A stretch of 64,000 nucleotides of DNA from Sarocladium kiliense (Eukaryota; Ascomycota; Sordariomycetes; Hypocreales; Sarocladiaceae), in contig JAUZTG010000003.1 of the NCBI GenBank assembly GCA_030734395.1, forward strand, positions 1,178,001 through 1,242,000. Direction: 5' to 3'. The notes under the pieces were generated by a model. It was given only the letters and a program-made list of their open reading frames with translations. It had not been told where the DNA came from and did not search any database. Each line of letters starts with the position of its first letter. Position 1 is the stretch's first letter. Made by a program: the position numbers and the translations under genes. Below, piece after piece: positions 46,094-56,926 of this stretch.

Positions 46094-48699
46094 CAACAAA
46101 TACGGGATGTCTACAAGAAAGGAGCATGCACTCTTTTCCGGATATAACTCAATCCCCGCATTACGCCATATAAAACATCTATTCTGTAATCTTTGCCTTG
46201 CGAAGTAACGGTGGCGATGATGTTCTTAGCTCACCAATGTCGCCATCTCGAAGGTCCTTTTATGCACGCTGCGCAGTGCGAATAGACAAAGAAATGAAGC
46301 TGGAGTACTCCCGAACCCCCACGCTGCCCGTTGAATGATATCAGAAATGGTTCTGGGGCGTTATCAGCCGCGGGTTTTGGCCCAAGTGTCCAATCACGCA
46401 ACGTGATTGATGATTCGAAGATTGCGACAGCGATGCAGGAAGTGGTGCAATCGCCTCGTCTGGGCGCCGCAACCCTATCCTATGGATGGCGCATGGCAGT
46501 CATCGTCACGCGAATTACTCATCTTATGCAACCATCGAAGATCAAATTGCTGTTCAGCGTGCAGTTTTGCCGCCCTGGGGTAGCGACTTTTCTGTTCTCA
46601 ATCTCAAGGGGTCATCTTGCGCAAGCCAGGAGGCGCGGCATGACTGAACCTGTCGCATATAACCGAGGCTATACATCGTTATGCTACGATCATACTTTGG
46701 ACCGAAGAATGAGGCTTTGGAGCAGCTAATCAAGTAGAAACCCTTTAGTGAAGGGGAGAGCTTCGTGGCAGAAGGTGCGAGCCCAAACCCACAGAGATTC
46801 TCCTTCAATTCTTAAGCTGGATAGTCAAGTCATGTCACTGGCTTCTTCCTCATAAGAGGATGCAAATCACCTACCCACTTGACATTCACCCGTTGGATGG
46901 CTGATCCGACGCGAGAAGGCTTCGGACCCCAATATATCTGATGCGTGCACGGCTGGGGCAGAGCCAGCCAGAGGGATGCGGAGACGTGGCCTCGCGACTA
47001 CGTTCGCAATCGATGAAGAGTTGCGAGTGAATGATTGTGTAAGCATGATTTCCAGCGATGTATTCCTTCCACCTCGTGACACGTCTCCGTTGCATATCGA
47101 GCTGTGAATGAATCGAAGCGCTTGGACGGATGAAACTCCCATCTCGGTGGCATATAGCTTTCTGATACCAGGTTGCGCAACACGTATACCATCACAATCT
47201 GAGGATGGTCTTCCCGAACCAGTTTCCGAATGACTCTCTCGTCACCTATTCTCCATTTGAGGTTCCCAGCCTGATGCCACGAAGGACGCATTACTCGCCT
47301 CGGGTTTCTCACTGGCCACGCCACACAAGTTATCACGTCTTTCAACATTCGGGACTAGTGATCATAAGTCTTTCTGGTCCGCGTCTATTCAGCTTGGCCT
47401 CCAAGCCGGTCTACCTGGGCTTCTGATTCATTCGCCTGCCATGTGTGCCGTTGAACCAAGTGACCACCAACATGAGTTGGCTCTGGCTCAGCAGATGAAG
47501 TGCAGCCAGTGATCGTCCGGTTATTCTATTGCGCTAGCTGTTTAATGACCTACAGATCGACCCTGAAATCGTCAGCGGCTGCTCCCTTAGTTAGTGCAGC
47601 CATTTCCGTCATGTCGGGTCGCAACAGTCTCTGAACCGGGGGCTGTTTCTCCATACTGACGGTGAAGCTTTCAGCTCACCAGGCTCTACTACGTGTTGTG
47701 TGCCTTTCCCATATCCGACCTCAAGAGAGACAGCATATAGGTATGCTAGGCAAGCTTTTCAGTGGAAATTGGTGACTTTCATTGCCATAATGCATCAGGC
47801 CTCCCTTCTGGAGTATGCCATTTTAGAACATTCTCACGAGACCTGTCTAGTACTGCAACATCAGGAGACTCAGTAACAAGGAACATGTCTTACAACATTG
47901 AACATATCGTGAGTGACCACGAAGCGTAACCCTAAATCTAAAGCGCAGATGCCGAGGCTAGGGCCCACGTAAGGTCATAAGACCGGCCGCCAAGACACAG
48001 GCCACTCCACGTTTCCTGCACAGGTCTTTAAAGCTATTTTCATGCCTGCGCAGGGTTGAGGCTCTCGTGCGTCAGCACTGGCCGTCCCTGCATGTTCCCA
48101 TCGGTCCCGTCCGGGGCCCCGTAGCCCGTGGGTTCCACAGACCCCGGAGGCGCGCCGCCATCAGGCTCCACTGTGTGATGTGATCAATCAGAAGACCAGT
48201 CGTCTCTCCAAAGATCACGGCGATTTGACGGCATACTCAGGATCATAACAGCGCAATGAATTCTCACCGTCATACAGTCTCATCCTTCTCCTCAACCTCA
48301 TAGCCAATGTTGCTGTACCATATTGCTTCAGCCAGAGTTGCACCCTTCCCCACACACCTGGTCTCCACCACGATGTCGGTCCACATCCCGCCCTGCGTGT
48401 ATAAGTCGCCGCAACGGCTTGTCCTGCGTGTGGCGTCGCGAACATCATCCATCGAAGTCCTGCGTGTGTCGGCGGGGTCTCCTAAAGAAAGTATGCTCAA
48501 TGGCCAAATGAGGCGGGCGAAAGCGGTGCGTGGTATCATGAAAGTGGTAGTCTTCGAGGGGCCCAAGGCTCACATGGTCGTTCATTGGCCCCTCTATCCT
48601 AGAATCATTCGAAGGGGTAATGGTAGGCTCTCCTGGAGCTTACCTTTTGTGGTCAAGATCCAGAGTCGTGTCTCCGAGCCCAGACGCGATCCATAGAGC

Positions 48700-48707
48700 T
48701 ATATAAG
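48700..48707 (+). promoter_or_regulatory. TATA box of the transaldolase gene
   Basis: TATATAAG on the plus strand, about 105 bases before the ATG, is well placed for a strong core promoter. Confidence 0.5.
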
Positions 48708-48808
48708 GTAGTGCAGTTCGCTGCTGGATCAGTAGTTGACTCAAGACCGTAAGATTCAGAGACCATCATCCTTCCCCTGCAAACCTACACTTCAGACAAT
48801 CTGCAAAC

Positions 48809-50079
48809 ATGGGCAGCGTCGGTACTCAGACATGGCTCGAGAAGCTCGAGGAGCAGCGTGAGTCAAGTCACTTCTTAGCCAGACGGTGAGATTGCTGACC
48901 TGAGCTCACAGTCAACGTTGATGTTGACTGGATGGACCCTGAGTACATCAAGAACATGCCCATCCGCCCCCATGACCAGACCAGCAACCAGCTTTGGGTC
49001 GACATTCAGCTCGGTGATGCTTCCAACGCCGATCTTCTTGCTCAGACATGCAAAGAGCTCAAGGATGCTGGCTGGCTCGCCATCTACACGCGCATGGTAA
49101 GAGAGTGATCCTGAACGTCATTGAAGCGGAACAGAAACGCTAAAGAATATTGATAATACAGGCTGTCCTCATGTGCAAGAAAAACATTGACATGATCCGC
49201 GGGCGCGTCCTCCTCCAGACACTCCCCTCTAAGGCATATGACACTCAGTTCACTCTCGACCACGCCCGCCTTTACGACCAGGAGTTCGCCCGCGCTGGCA
49301 TCGGCAGGGACCGTTACTGCATCAAGATTCCTTCCACCGGCCCAGCGCTTAACGCAGCTAAGCAGCTTTCCGCTGAGGGTATTCCTACCCTCGGAACTGC
49401 TCTCTTCGGACTGCCCCAGGCCATTGCCTGCAGCCAGGCCGGCATGCTGTATATCAGCCCTTACTACAACGGTAAGTGCTTGTTCCAGTTATAGGGTTTA
49501 AAGATCATGAGCTCATTGTCGACAGAGACCCAAGCCCATGACGATCTCAGCCTTTGGCCTGATGTCGAAGATCCCGCCACTCAGCATCCCAACAGCGCCC
49601 GAGTCTTCAACATCATCGAGACCTACAAGCGCCTGTACAAGGAGACCGGCCGCGAGCAGCCTCTGGTCAAGAACGCCAGCTTCATCTCCGCCAAGGAGGC
49701 CATGGCTGCTGGTGAGCTCGGATGCCACTCTGCTACCATTTCGCACACCGTCCTGAACCAGCTCGCCGAGCTCAAATACGACGGCTCTAAGCAGCCGGGC
49801 GAGGGTGTTCCCAAGCCTCAGCACGTGTACAAGAACCCCATTCCTACTCCTGAGAGGCTAAAGAGGCTCGCCGGCATCGATCCTCTGGCTTCCGCCGACT
49901 GGGATGGTAAGTTGGCCAGCACTGATATCGACTACCTGGCCAACGGCGGTGAGGAGCTGCGCAAGGCTATTGAGGCCGATCCCATTGCCAAGAACCGGCT
50001 AAAGATCGCTCTCGAGCTCTTCACTGGCGGTGAGAACCGCAGTAAGGAGAAGATCGAGAAGGCCCTCCAGAAGGTTTGA
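48809..50079 (+). CDS. Transaldolase-family protein
   Basis: Exons 48809-48857, 48912-49096, 49162-49471 and 49526-50079; introns of 54, 65 and 54 nt; 365 residues. The barrel carries DRYCIKIPSTGPALNAAKQL, with the Lys expected to form the Schiff base, and GIPTLGTALFGLPQAIACSQ. LYISPYYNE and FNIIETYKRLYKETGR follow. Transaldolases move a dihydroxyacetone unit between sugar phosphates in the non-oxidative pentose phosphate pathway. This protein lacks the usual phrase of canonical fungal Tal1 and is longer, so it is probably a paralogue from a separate branch; its physiological substrate is uncertain. The splice sites reconstruct a continuous domain. The ATG follows a TATA box by about 105 bases. 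Confidence 0.9.
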
Positions 50080-50175
50080 GGGTTTGAATAGCGTGCACAA
50101 ACGAAGACAGTTCCGGTTCCCACTTCAAGAGCAATGCTGCGCCGCAGCACATGGATACAATCAGGATCCCCAGAC

Positions 50176-51122
50176 TCATTGACCATAAATTCGAGGATCC
50201 CCAGCATATTGAGGGTTGATGAGGTTCATCGGTTGTTGAGGGAAGGACGGCCCATTTGGGATGTATGGTGCTGAATCCATATCGCCTGGTGGCTTGACAA
50301 CAGTAGGATAGTTGACCATATTTGAAGAATACATATCGTTAAACCCGATAGTACTTTCCATGCCATGTGGATTCATCTCCATACCCATGACATCCCAATT
50401 GGGTGGGGTGACTCCGGTGTGTGCGACCACACCTTGTGGATTCAATGGTGGCATTTGAGGTGGTATTGGCTCAAAAGACGCCAATGGATCGTTGTCTTGG
50501 TCAGGCTGAATTGGTGCAGACTGCATGGAAGCCGTCATGTCATCAGTGTCGGTTGGTCCTTGCTCGACGACAGTGTGATCTGCAGGGGACGTGTTCGGTT
50601 CCGGTAGGGGTTCAAGGGTTCTGCCCTCCCTCATGCCTAGGCCTGCCCCTACACGCCATCGGTTGACCTCAGTGAGCAATTCCTCTCTCTCTTCCAACAA
50701 ATGATCAACCTGCTGTAGCAGAGCTTTGAGCTTCTGCTGTTCAACCTTGTGAAGCGCAATACTTTCGTCTAGTACAACATGTTTGGAAAGTCGATTTGTG
50801 TCGGTCGATTGGAGTGCAGGGATCAGATTGGCCAGGGTCTGCAGGATAGGTCGGTCAGAACGACATGTATTTCGTAGTACACTGCACCTTGGTGCTGAAT
50901 ATGCAGAAATTGAGATTGGTGGCTCACTGTCAGACGGCCTTTGAATGCCTCTCTTCTTGAACGCTCGAAGACTCTATGCGCAGCTCGATCATCGGCAGTC
51001 CAATTCCGAACCCGCTTCTTCCGCCCCTGTGCAGCAGAACCAGTATGTTCTGGGTTCTCAGCTGCGTGATGGGCTTCGTTCTGCCTCGTGGCTGGAGGCG
51101 AAATGCTGTCTTGTGATGACAT
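50176..51122 (-). CDS. bHLH transcription factor
   Basis: Exons 51122-50928 and 50838-50176 with an 89-nt intron; 285 residues. The basic region is RAAHRVFERSRREAFKGRL, with His49, Glu53 and Arg57 at the positions that read E-box CACGTG sites in this family. Helix 1 and the loop continue as TLANLIPALQSTDTNRLSKH, and helix 2 leads into a leucine-rich coil (KLKALLQQVDHLLEEREELL). The rest is Pro, Met, Asn and Gln-rich, as in activation regions. The intron falls inside helix 1. It is a nuclear regulator with unknown targets. It converges with the transaldolase gene, only 96 bases apart. Confidence 0.9.
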
Positions 51123-52339
51123 ACAAGCTGAGTCCTGGTTGTCACAGGATGGGAAGGGCCGCGTGGATGCAGTGCGTTAAGTACGAAGCACACGTCGCTC
51201 GTTGCTCGTCAGTCCCGCTGAAACTGGTCGTGCTTGTGATGTCGTGACAGCCTCTGGGAACATTCAGCCAGTCGATAAGGCCCGATACAGCTCATCCGGC
51301 ATGTGGCGTGGCTCTGGAGTCGTGCTGACGGTTGCTCTGTAACCTCCCGCAAGCTGATTTCGGACGCTCAGGTGACCTTCACCGAGATGAGGGGTGACGG
51401 ACGGGGTAGGAGCGGAGAGAACCAGGAGTGGATCCCTCCATCCATGGGCTCCGAAAGCCAAAGCCGGGGCGGGCTCCCCCGCTACCCCGCAACCCCGTTG
51501 TATTGCATCCAATTCGATGATGCATCTACCAGAGCCGTTTGTGCTGCAGTTCTGTGTGTTCCTCCTGAAGAAGATAACGTGAGTTTTCAATACTGATTGA
51601 TTGTCCTTTGGGGAGGCCTCTATTCGGATATTTCTACGTTTTCCCTCGGTTGAGAGGGCCGGGTAAATCGTGCATAAGGTAGTCAATCACCTGCGTCGAC
51701 GTGGGCGACACGGACATGTAGAGGTTCAAACTACCTTATGGTACCGACACGCTTGTTGAACCCATAGCGGAAGTACAATAACGGATACGCGTGTTGGAAG
51801 TCCTACTGTATAGCGCTTTTATCTCATAAGACTCTCACAGATATTGTCCACAGCGTCCAATTCGAGTGAATACTCACTCGAGTGTACGTTGTTTAGGGTA
51901 AGGTTTTGGCTGAGCTTCTCTTGCGCAGCCTAGGTTGAAACCCACCTAAGTGCTGACGGATGACGCCCTCTAAGGTAGGTACCTATTCAGGAAACATGAC
52001 AGAGCTTTAAAAGTACCTTAGTGACGATAACATAATGATAACAATGCTCATTTCCATCGGCGAAGGACGCAACTTCACACCCGTACTCTTGTCCCGTTCA
52101 CGCATCCAGTTCAACTTACGTGATGGCAACAGAGGGCGCTGGCTCCATGTTGCGTTGCCCCTCCGCGCATCGGCGATAACACGGGATTCGTCCCACATGT
52201 CGTTGAGGCAAAACATCATCGGACTTCCTCGGTTATGAGGTTCAAAGAGGCACTGACTATAAGAATAAGATTACGGCATTGGATCTCAGACTTGAAGTAA
52301 CATTTTCTCAACCCAATCCTGCGTTTGTCAACCGCAAAC
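51123..52339. other. Divergent intergenic region with an inverted repeat
   Basis: About 1.2 kb between the bHLH gene (minus) and the gamma-glutamyltransferase gene (plus). Frames here show no motifs. It contains the 11-base inverted repeat at 51673-51740 and a palindromic AGGTAGGTACCT near 51973. Confidence 0.5.
51673..51740. repeat. Perfect 11-base inverted repeat with 46-base spacer
   Basis: CATAAGGTAGT at 51673-51683 is the exact reverse complement of ACTACCTTATG at 51730-51740. The pair could be a hairpin, an operator, or the ends of a very small mobile element; no target-site duplication is evident. Confidence 0.6.
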
Positions 52340-54366
52340 ATGCCGCAGACAACGTCATCACTCTACCCTCCGGCCTCGGCCGATCATTTCAAGTTCCCCT
52401 CACGTCGAAGCGTTGTTCACAGCACAGAGGGGATTGTGGCATGTACCCAGCCATTGGCGGCCAAATGCGGTCTTGAGGTTCTTCGAGCCGGTGGAAATGC
52501 TGCGGTAAGATTTGTTATTCGCCACGTACTGGGGAGTATTATGAACATGCTAATTGATGGTTGTTCCAGGATGCTGCAGTTGCGGTTGGTAAGTAGTACG
52601 TTCCGTAAAATTCACGTTCCGAAGCTGAGACGATCCAGCTGCTGGTCTCAACATGGCAGAGCCGTGCTCTACCGGTATTGGTGGTGATATGTTCATCCTG
52701 TACTGGGATGCTGCAACAAAGTCAGTCAAGGCCATGAATGGCTCAGGCCGCTCAGGGGCCAAATACACCTTGGAGGTCATTCGTAAGGACCTCGGCCTCG
52801 ACGATAACACTCGTGGTGATATTCCACATTCAAGTGTCCATGCTGCGACTGTGCCTGGAGCGCCAGCTGGTTGGATCGACACAGTGGCCCGATTTGGTAG
52901 CGGCAAAGTCAGCATGTCGGAGATTCTTGCCCCAGCTATCAAGATGGGAGAACAAGGCTTCCCTGTGTCTGAAGTTGCAGCCGTCAGCGTATGTCTGTCA
53001 AATACATGCGGGTTCGTATCTTGCAGCTGATCTCATGCTAGTGGAATAAATCTGAGCAACTTCTGAGGCGCGCCTCTCCGAACTTTGCCGAGATGCTCAA
53101 AGCAGATCCCAAGGCGGAAGAAGGTGTGCGAGCTCCCGCGCCTGGAGAGATTATGAAGAACCCAACGCTCGCGAAGACCTTCCGTTCGCTCGCTGAGCAA
53201 GGCAAAGAAGGGTTCTACACAGGCAGGATCGCCGAAGAGATCGTGAAAGTGATTCAGGATCTTGGTGGCCACCTTGAACTTGAAGACCTCAAGCATCATC
53301 TCGATGTTGGCAGTGAGCCGGTCGAGCCCATCTCACTCAAGTTCAACGGTCTCGGCCTCGGGGAAAATGGCGTAGAGCTCTGGGAACATCCTCCGAACGG
53401 CCAGGGAATCGTAGCCTTGATGGCTTTGGGCATCATTCAAGAACTGGAGAAGCAAGGCAAAATACCGACGTTTGGCCCAGATGACTTCAATACTGCCCCT
53501 TATCTACACGCCATCATTGAAGCTCTTCGATTGGGCTTTACTGACGCACAGTGGTATGTAGCGGATCCAAACGTGGCGAAAGTGCCCAGCCAAGGGCTCA
53601 TCGCGTCCGAATATCTTGGTGAGAGAGCCAAGCTCTTCGATGCGTCCACAGTCATGGGGGATCTCGAGCCCGGCAAACCGAACTTCACTTCACCTGCTCT
53701 TCGAAGCAGTGACACGGTCTACTTCACGGTCACAGATTCCATGGGGAACGCCGCGTCTTTCATCAACTCGAACTACGAAGGTTTTGGAACGGGCATCATT
53801 CCCAAGGGATGCGGGTTCACCTTGCAAAACAGGGGAAGCAACTTCTCGTGAGTACTACTGAAGACACATCTTGTCTACACGTATGACTGACAACAAACAG
53901 TCTTGACAAGGAGCATCCGAACAAGTTGGAGCCTCGTAAACGACCGTATCACACAATTATTCCGGGCATGGTCACCAATATGAAGGACGGCTCCCTTCAT
54001 TCGGCATTCGGCGTCATGGGCGGCTTCATGCAACCTCAAGGGCACGTGCAGGTACTCCTCGGTCAAGCAGTCGCGGGCCTCAATCCCCAACAGGCTCTAG
54101 ATGCGCCGCGAGTTTGCATTAGTGCCGGAAAGGCCAGCGCGAAAGGCATCGTTGATTGGACGGTCAACGTCGAAGACGGCGTGCCGGAGAAAACAATAGA
54201 TGAGCTGCGTAAACTGGGCCACAAGGTCAAGGTTCTCACTGGTCTGCAAAGAAGCATGTTTGGGCGAGGACAGATCATCCGGTATTCGCAGGATCCGGTG
54301 GATGGTTCGCCGGTTTGGTCGGCTGGAAGCGATATGCGGGGAGATGGCGCGGCGTATCCGGCATGA
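52340..54366 (+). CDS. Gamma-glutamyltransferase, YwrD-like
   Basis: Exons 52340-52504, 52570-52588, 52639-52988, 53042-53847 and 53901-54366; introns of 65, 50, 53 and 53 nt; 601 residues. The second exon has only 19 bases but restores NAADAAVAVAAGLNMAEPCS, followed by TGIGGDMFILYW, a core signature. Family members are made as one chain that cuts itself before a catalytic Thr; here that Thr is residue 403 in SSDTVYFTVTDSMGNAASF. The DTVY form, with NSNYEGFGTGI, is that of the YwrD-like branch rather than the TTH form of classical enzymes. There is no signal peptide or membrane anchor, so it should be intracellular. Expected role: glutathione or gamma-glutamyl peptide breakdown. It converges with grx5, 121 bases apart. 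Confidence 0.92.
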
Positions 54367-54487
54367 GGCATGGTCACTGATGCGAGGCTGGACAATAAAC
54401 CTGGGTCTCCTCTGTAGCTGTGTATTGTACATTGTTGTACACCTCTATTCTTCCCATACTAAAATGGTCTGCATGAGTATTGTTGCG

Positions 54488-55017
54488 TTACTCGGCCTTC
54501 GGTGACTCGCCCTCGACAACGAGCTTCTTCTCTTCGAACATCTTAGCCAACTCCCCATTTTTGTGCATCGATACCAAGATGTCGCATCCGCCGACAAAGT
54601 CTTTCTCGACGTAGAGTTGGGGGATCGTGGGCCAGTCGGAGTACTCCTTGATGCCTTCGCGCAACTCCGGATCCTCGAGGACATTGAAGGCGGCGAACTT
54701 TTCCGGGTTCACGCCCTGGATACCAAGGATCTGGATCGCTGCGCGTGAGAAGCCACACTGCGGTGTTTCGGGGGTTCCCTTCATGAAGAGGACGACGGGA
54801 GCCGAGGCGACGGCCTTGTCGATGGCTGAGCGGGTCTGGTCAGACAACAGACGTGCTTGCTGGAGAAGAGCTGGAGCTCGGATCGGTTGGATGGGAGTCC
54901 GAGCGGCAGGGCGCGCAACCTGCCGAAGCAGGGTCTGTGAAGTCGCACGTTAGCGAAGAATAATGCTTATAGGATAAGAGGGGCTTCACGTACCGATGTG
55001 AACGATCTTGAGAGCAT
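54488..55017 (-). CDS. grx5: Monothiol glutaredoxin Grx5, mitochondrial
   Basis: Exons 55017-54994 (eight codons) and 54934-54488 with a 59-nt intron; 156 residues. The first 38 residues have Arg and no acidic residue (MLSRSFTSTLLRQVARPAAR onward), a mitochondrial presequence. The glutaredoxin fold carries VVLFMKGTPETPQCGFS with the single active Cys68 of the CGFS class, then DWPTIPQLYV and GGCDIL. Grx5 binds glutathione and a 2Fe-2S cluster and passes it on in mitochondrial iron-sulfur cluster assembly. The C-terminus is short and charged. Splicing inside the presequence is common in this gene family. Confidence 0.95.
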
Positions 55018-55834
55018 TTTGGTGGTGGTTGTGTCTTGCTAAGCTCACGGGAGATCTGGACCGGGGTCGGCAAACACTTTCTGTCGTGATGCAATCGAAT
55101 CACGTGCAGCCTTTTACTCATCCAAGGGACCGTGCCCAACCACCACACCTCACATATTGCACGCCACAGGATGGCACATCATCCAGACTTGCTGGGGACG
55201 CACTGCACGAAGACAGAAATTCTCACAGGTCATACCAGAGACGGCCCGTATCTCCATGCCCGGACGGGGCTTTCTCTCACATGTGGTTCACATCCGCAGA
55301 TAAGTATCTCCAGATCGAGTCTACGATACCAGCCGAAATCGAAGTAATAGCACTAAGGCCGGCATGCATGTTGTAAAACACGTCACGAAGCGAGATCCAT
55401 GATTCGTTAGTCTCAAGTAGTGGCGCGGACGGTGCTCATTCCCTGCGTCTTGATGATGAAGGATTCCACTGTTTCGGACGGCGAACATGTTGTGCACTAA
55501 TGGTCATTGGGTTTGTCCCTGAGAAATCAAAGGTAGACTCGAACTCATGGTTTGCGACTTGCCAAGCTTGTGCTATTCCTTATCGTGGAGGTCGTAAAGA
55601 GGCCTTGCCCGGGCATCTTGACCTGTCGGCGCGGGTCATATGACAAGCACCTGCCGCCACCTGCCTGGTTATCTGATCTGTGGCAGGTGTTACGGGGAAA
55701 GGTCCTTGCAATTTGATGATGTCGAGCTGCATTTCGCAGGCTGAGAAAATCTTCCTCGTCCATGACTATTAGCGGATCTCGACATCTGTTTCCGTTGAAC
55801 CTGTCACCCTGCAGATTACACTTGGAGAATCGGA
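55018..55834. other. Divergent intergenic region
   Basis: About 0.8 kb between grx5 (minus) and the coiled-coil gene (plus). No gene recognised; promoters of both are expected. Confidence 0.5.
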
Positions 55835-56697
55835 ATGTCCATGCTGCAGACTACCAAAGAAGCCGGCTTGACCGATGGGATCGAAAAGAAGACCGATGGC
55901 TCGGGACTCCGCGCCAGGCTCCGCAGCGATTCTCTCCCCCGTGGCCGTTTGGGTCCTCCACCTCCTAGGTCATCGCGACTCGCTCACGAGGGGATTCAGC
56001 TTGTGTCAACCAGTCACTTTTTTGCAGCCCTAGACTCTGTTGTTGATACCCAAGACGACCAGACTATTCGTCGACTGAAATGTCCGTTTGAGCACTTCAA
56101 GATTTGGTTCAACAATAGCTGACGGAAACAAGTTGCCTCAGTGAAGGCGTCTACGCAACTTCACACCTCGATTTTGGCCGACCTGCAATATACTCGTGAT
56201 CAGTTCGAGACGACGATCGGCCACTCTTCGAAATCCAGCTCCTCTCTCTTAGCGAGAACACAGGCACTGTACTCGAACATTGAGCATCCCTTGTCCGCGA
56301 CGCTTTGCCATTCGGCCGTCACGCCGCGAGCGACGGTTTCAGGACATTGCACAAACCTGCATAATGAGCTCTTGTCTAAAGTTGAGACGCTCAATCGACT
56401 CGAGTCCGAGTTGATCGATTGCATGCAGCTTGAAGAGGAGGTATGGAAGCACCTTGAAGCCTCAAATCCAAGTGAACCGAACGATGGTCACGTCGGGAAC
56501 TTGTCCCCGGAGCTTCAAGTTTTCCAGAGCGAAGTTGAGAACATTGTCGAAATGGCTGAACAGCAGATCGACGACATCGAGGCAGTACGCTTTCATTGCG
56601 CTTTGCTTCAAACGCGTCTCACTCACTGACCGCTGTCTAGGAGTTCTGCGATGCAATCAAGGCTGAGACGGTCAAGATGATCTCCATGATGATGTAA
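55835..56697 (+). CDS. Unassigned coiled-coil protein
   Basis: Proposed exons 55835-56081, 56142-56584 and 56641-56697; introns of 60 and 56 nt; 248 residues. The second intron has a good branch (CACTGACCG) and acceptor (gtctag). The first has a weak donor (gtccgt) but a good branch (GCTGACGG) and cag acceptor, and it removes an in-frame stop. The N-terminus is basic and Pro-rich (RLRSDSLPRGRLGPPPPRSS) followed by IQLVSTSHFFAALDSV. The rest is mostly helical with heptad-like spacing (LLSKVETLNRLESELIDCM; VENIVEMAEQQIDDIEAEF) and ends in KMISMMM. I do not recognise the family. A structural or complex-forming role, for example at the kinetochore or cytoskeleton, is conceivable but unsupported. 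Confidence 0.6.
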
Positions 56698-56926
56698 AGA
56701 GGTGGGTCGGTCAATGGGACAAACTCCTTAGCGAGTATGGGTATGCAGCGAAAGTTTCGCACGTCTTCAATCAGTTGCTCTACATCTATATGTCGTCGCT
56801 AGTCAAGCCGTAAATATAATGCAACCCGAACGCCGTTTAACCCTGACAGCAGTCCTACTACGGCGCCAAACTCCAGCCTGTGGAATGACAGGACTATGCA
56901 ACCGGCCGCGGCATAGCCGATGAGTC

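Larger units (their letters stand above)
45990..48808. other. 2.8-kb gene-free divergent region
   Basis: Lies between the TauD-type gene (minus) and the transaldolase gene (plus). Frames up to about 130 codons occur on both strands but none has motifs. No transposon ends were seen. Each end carries a TATA-like element of the adjacent gene. Confidence 0.5.
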
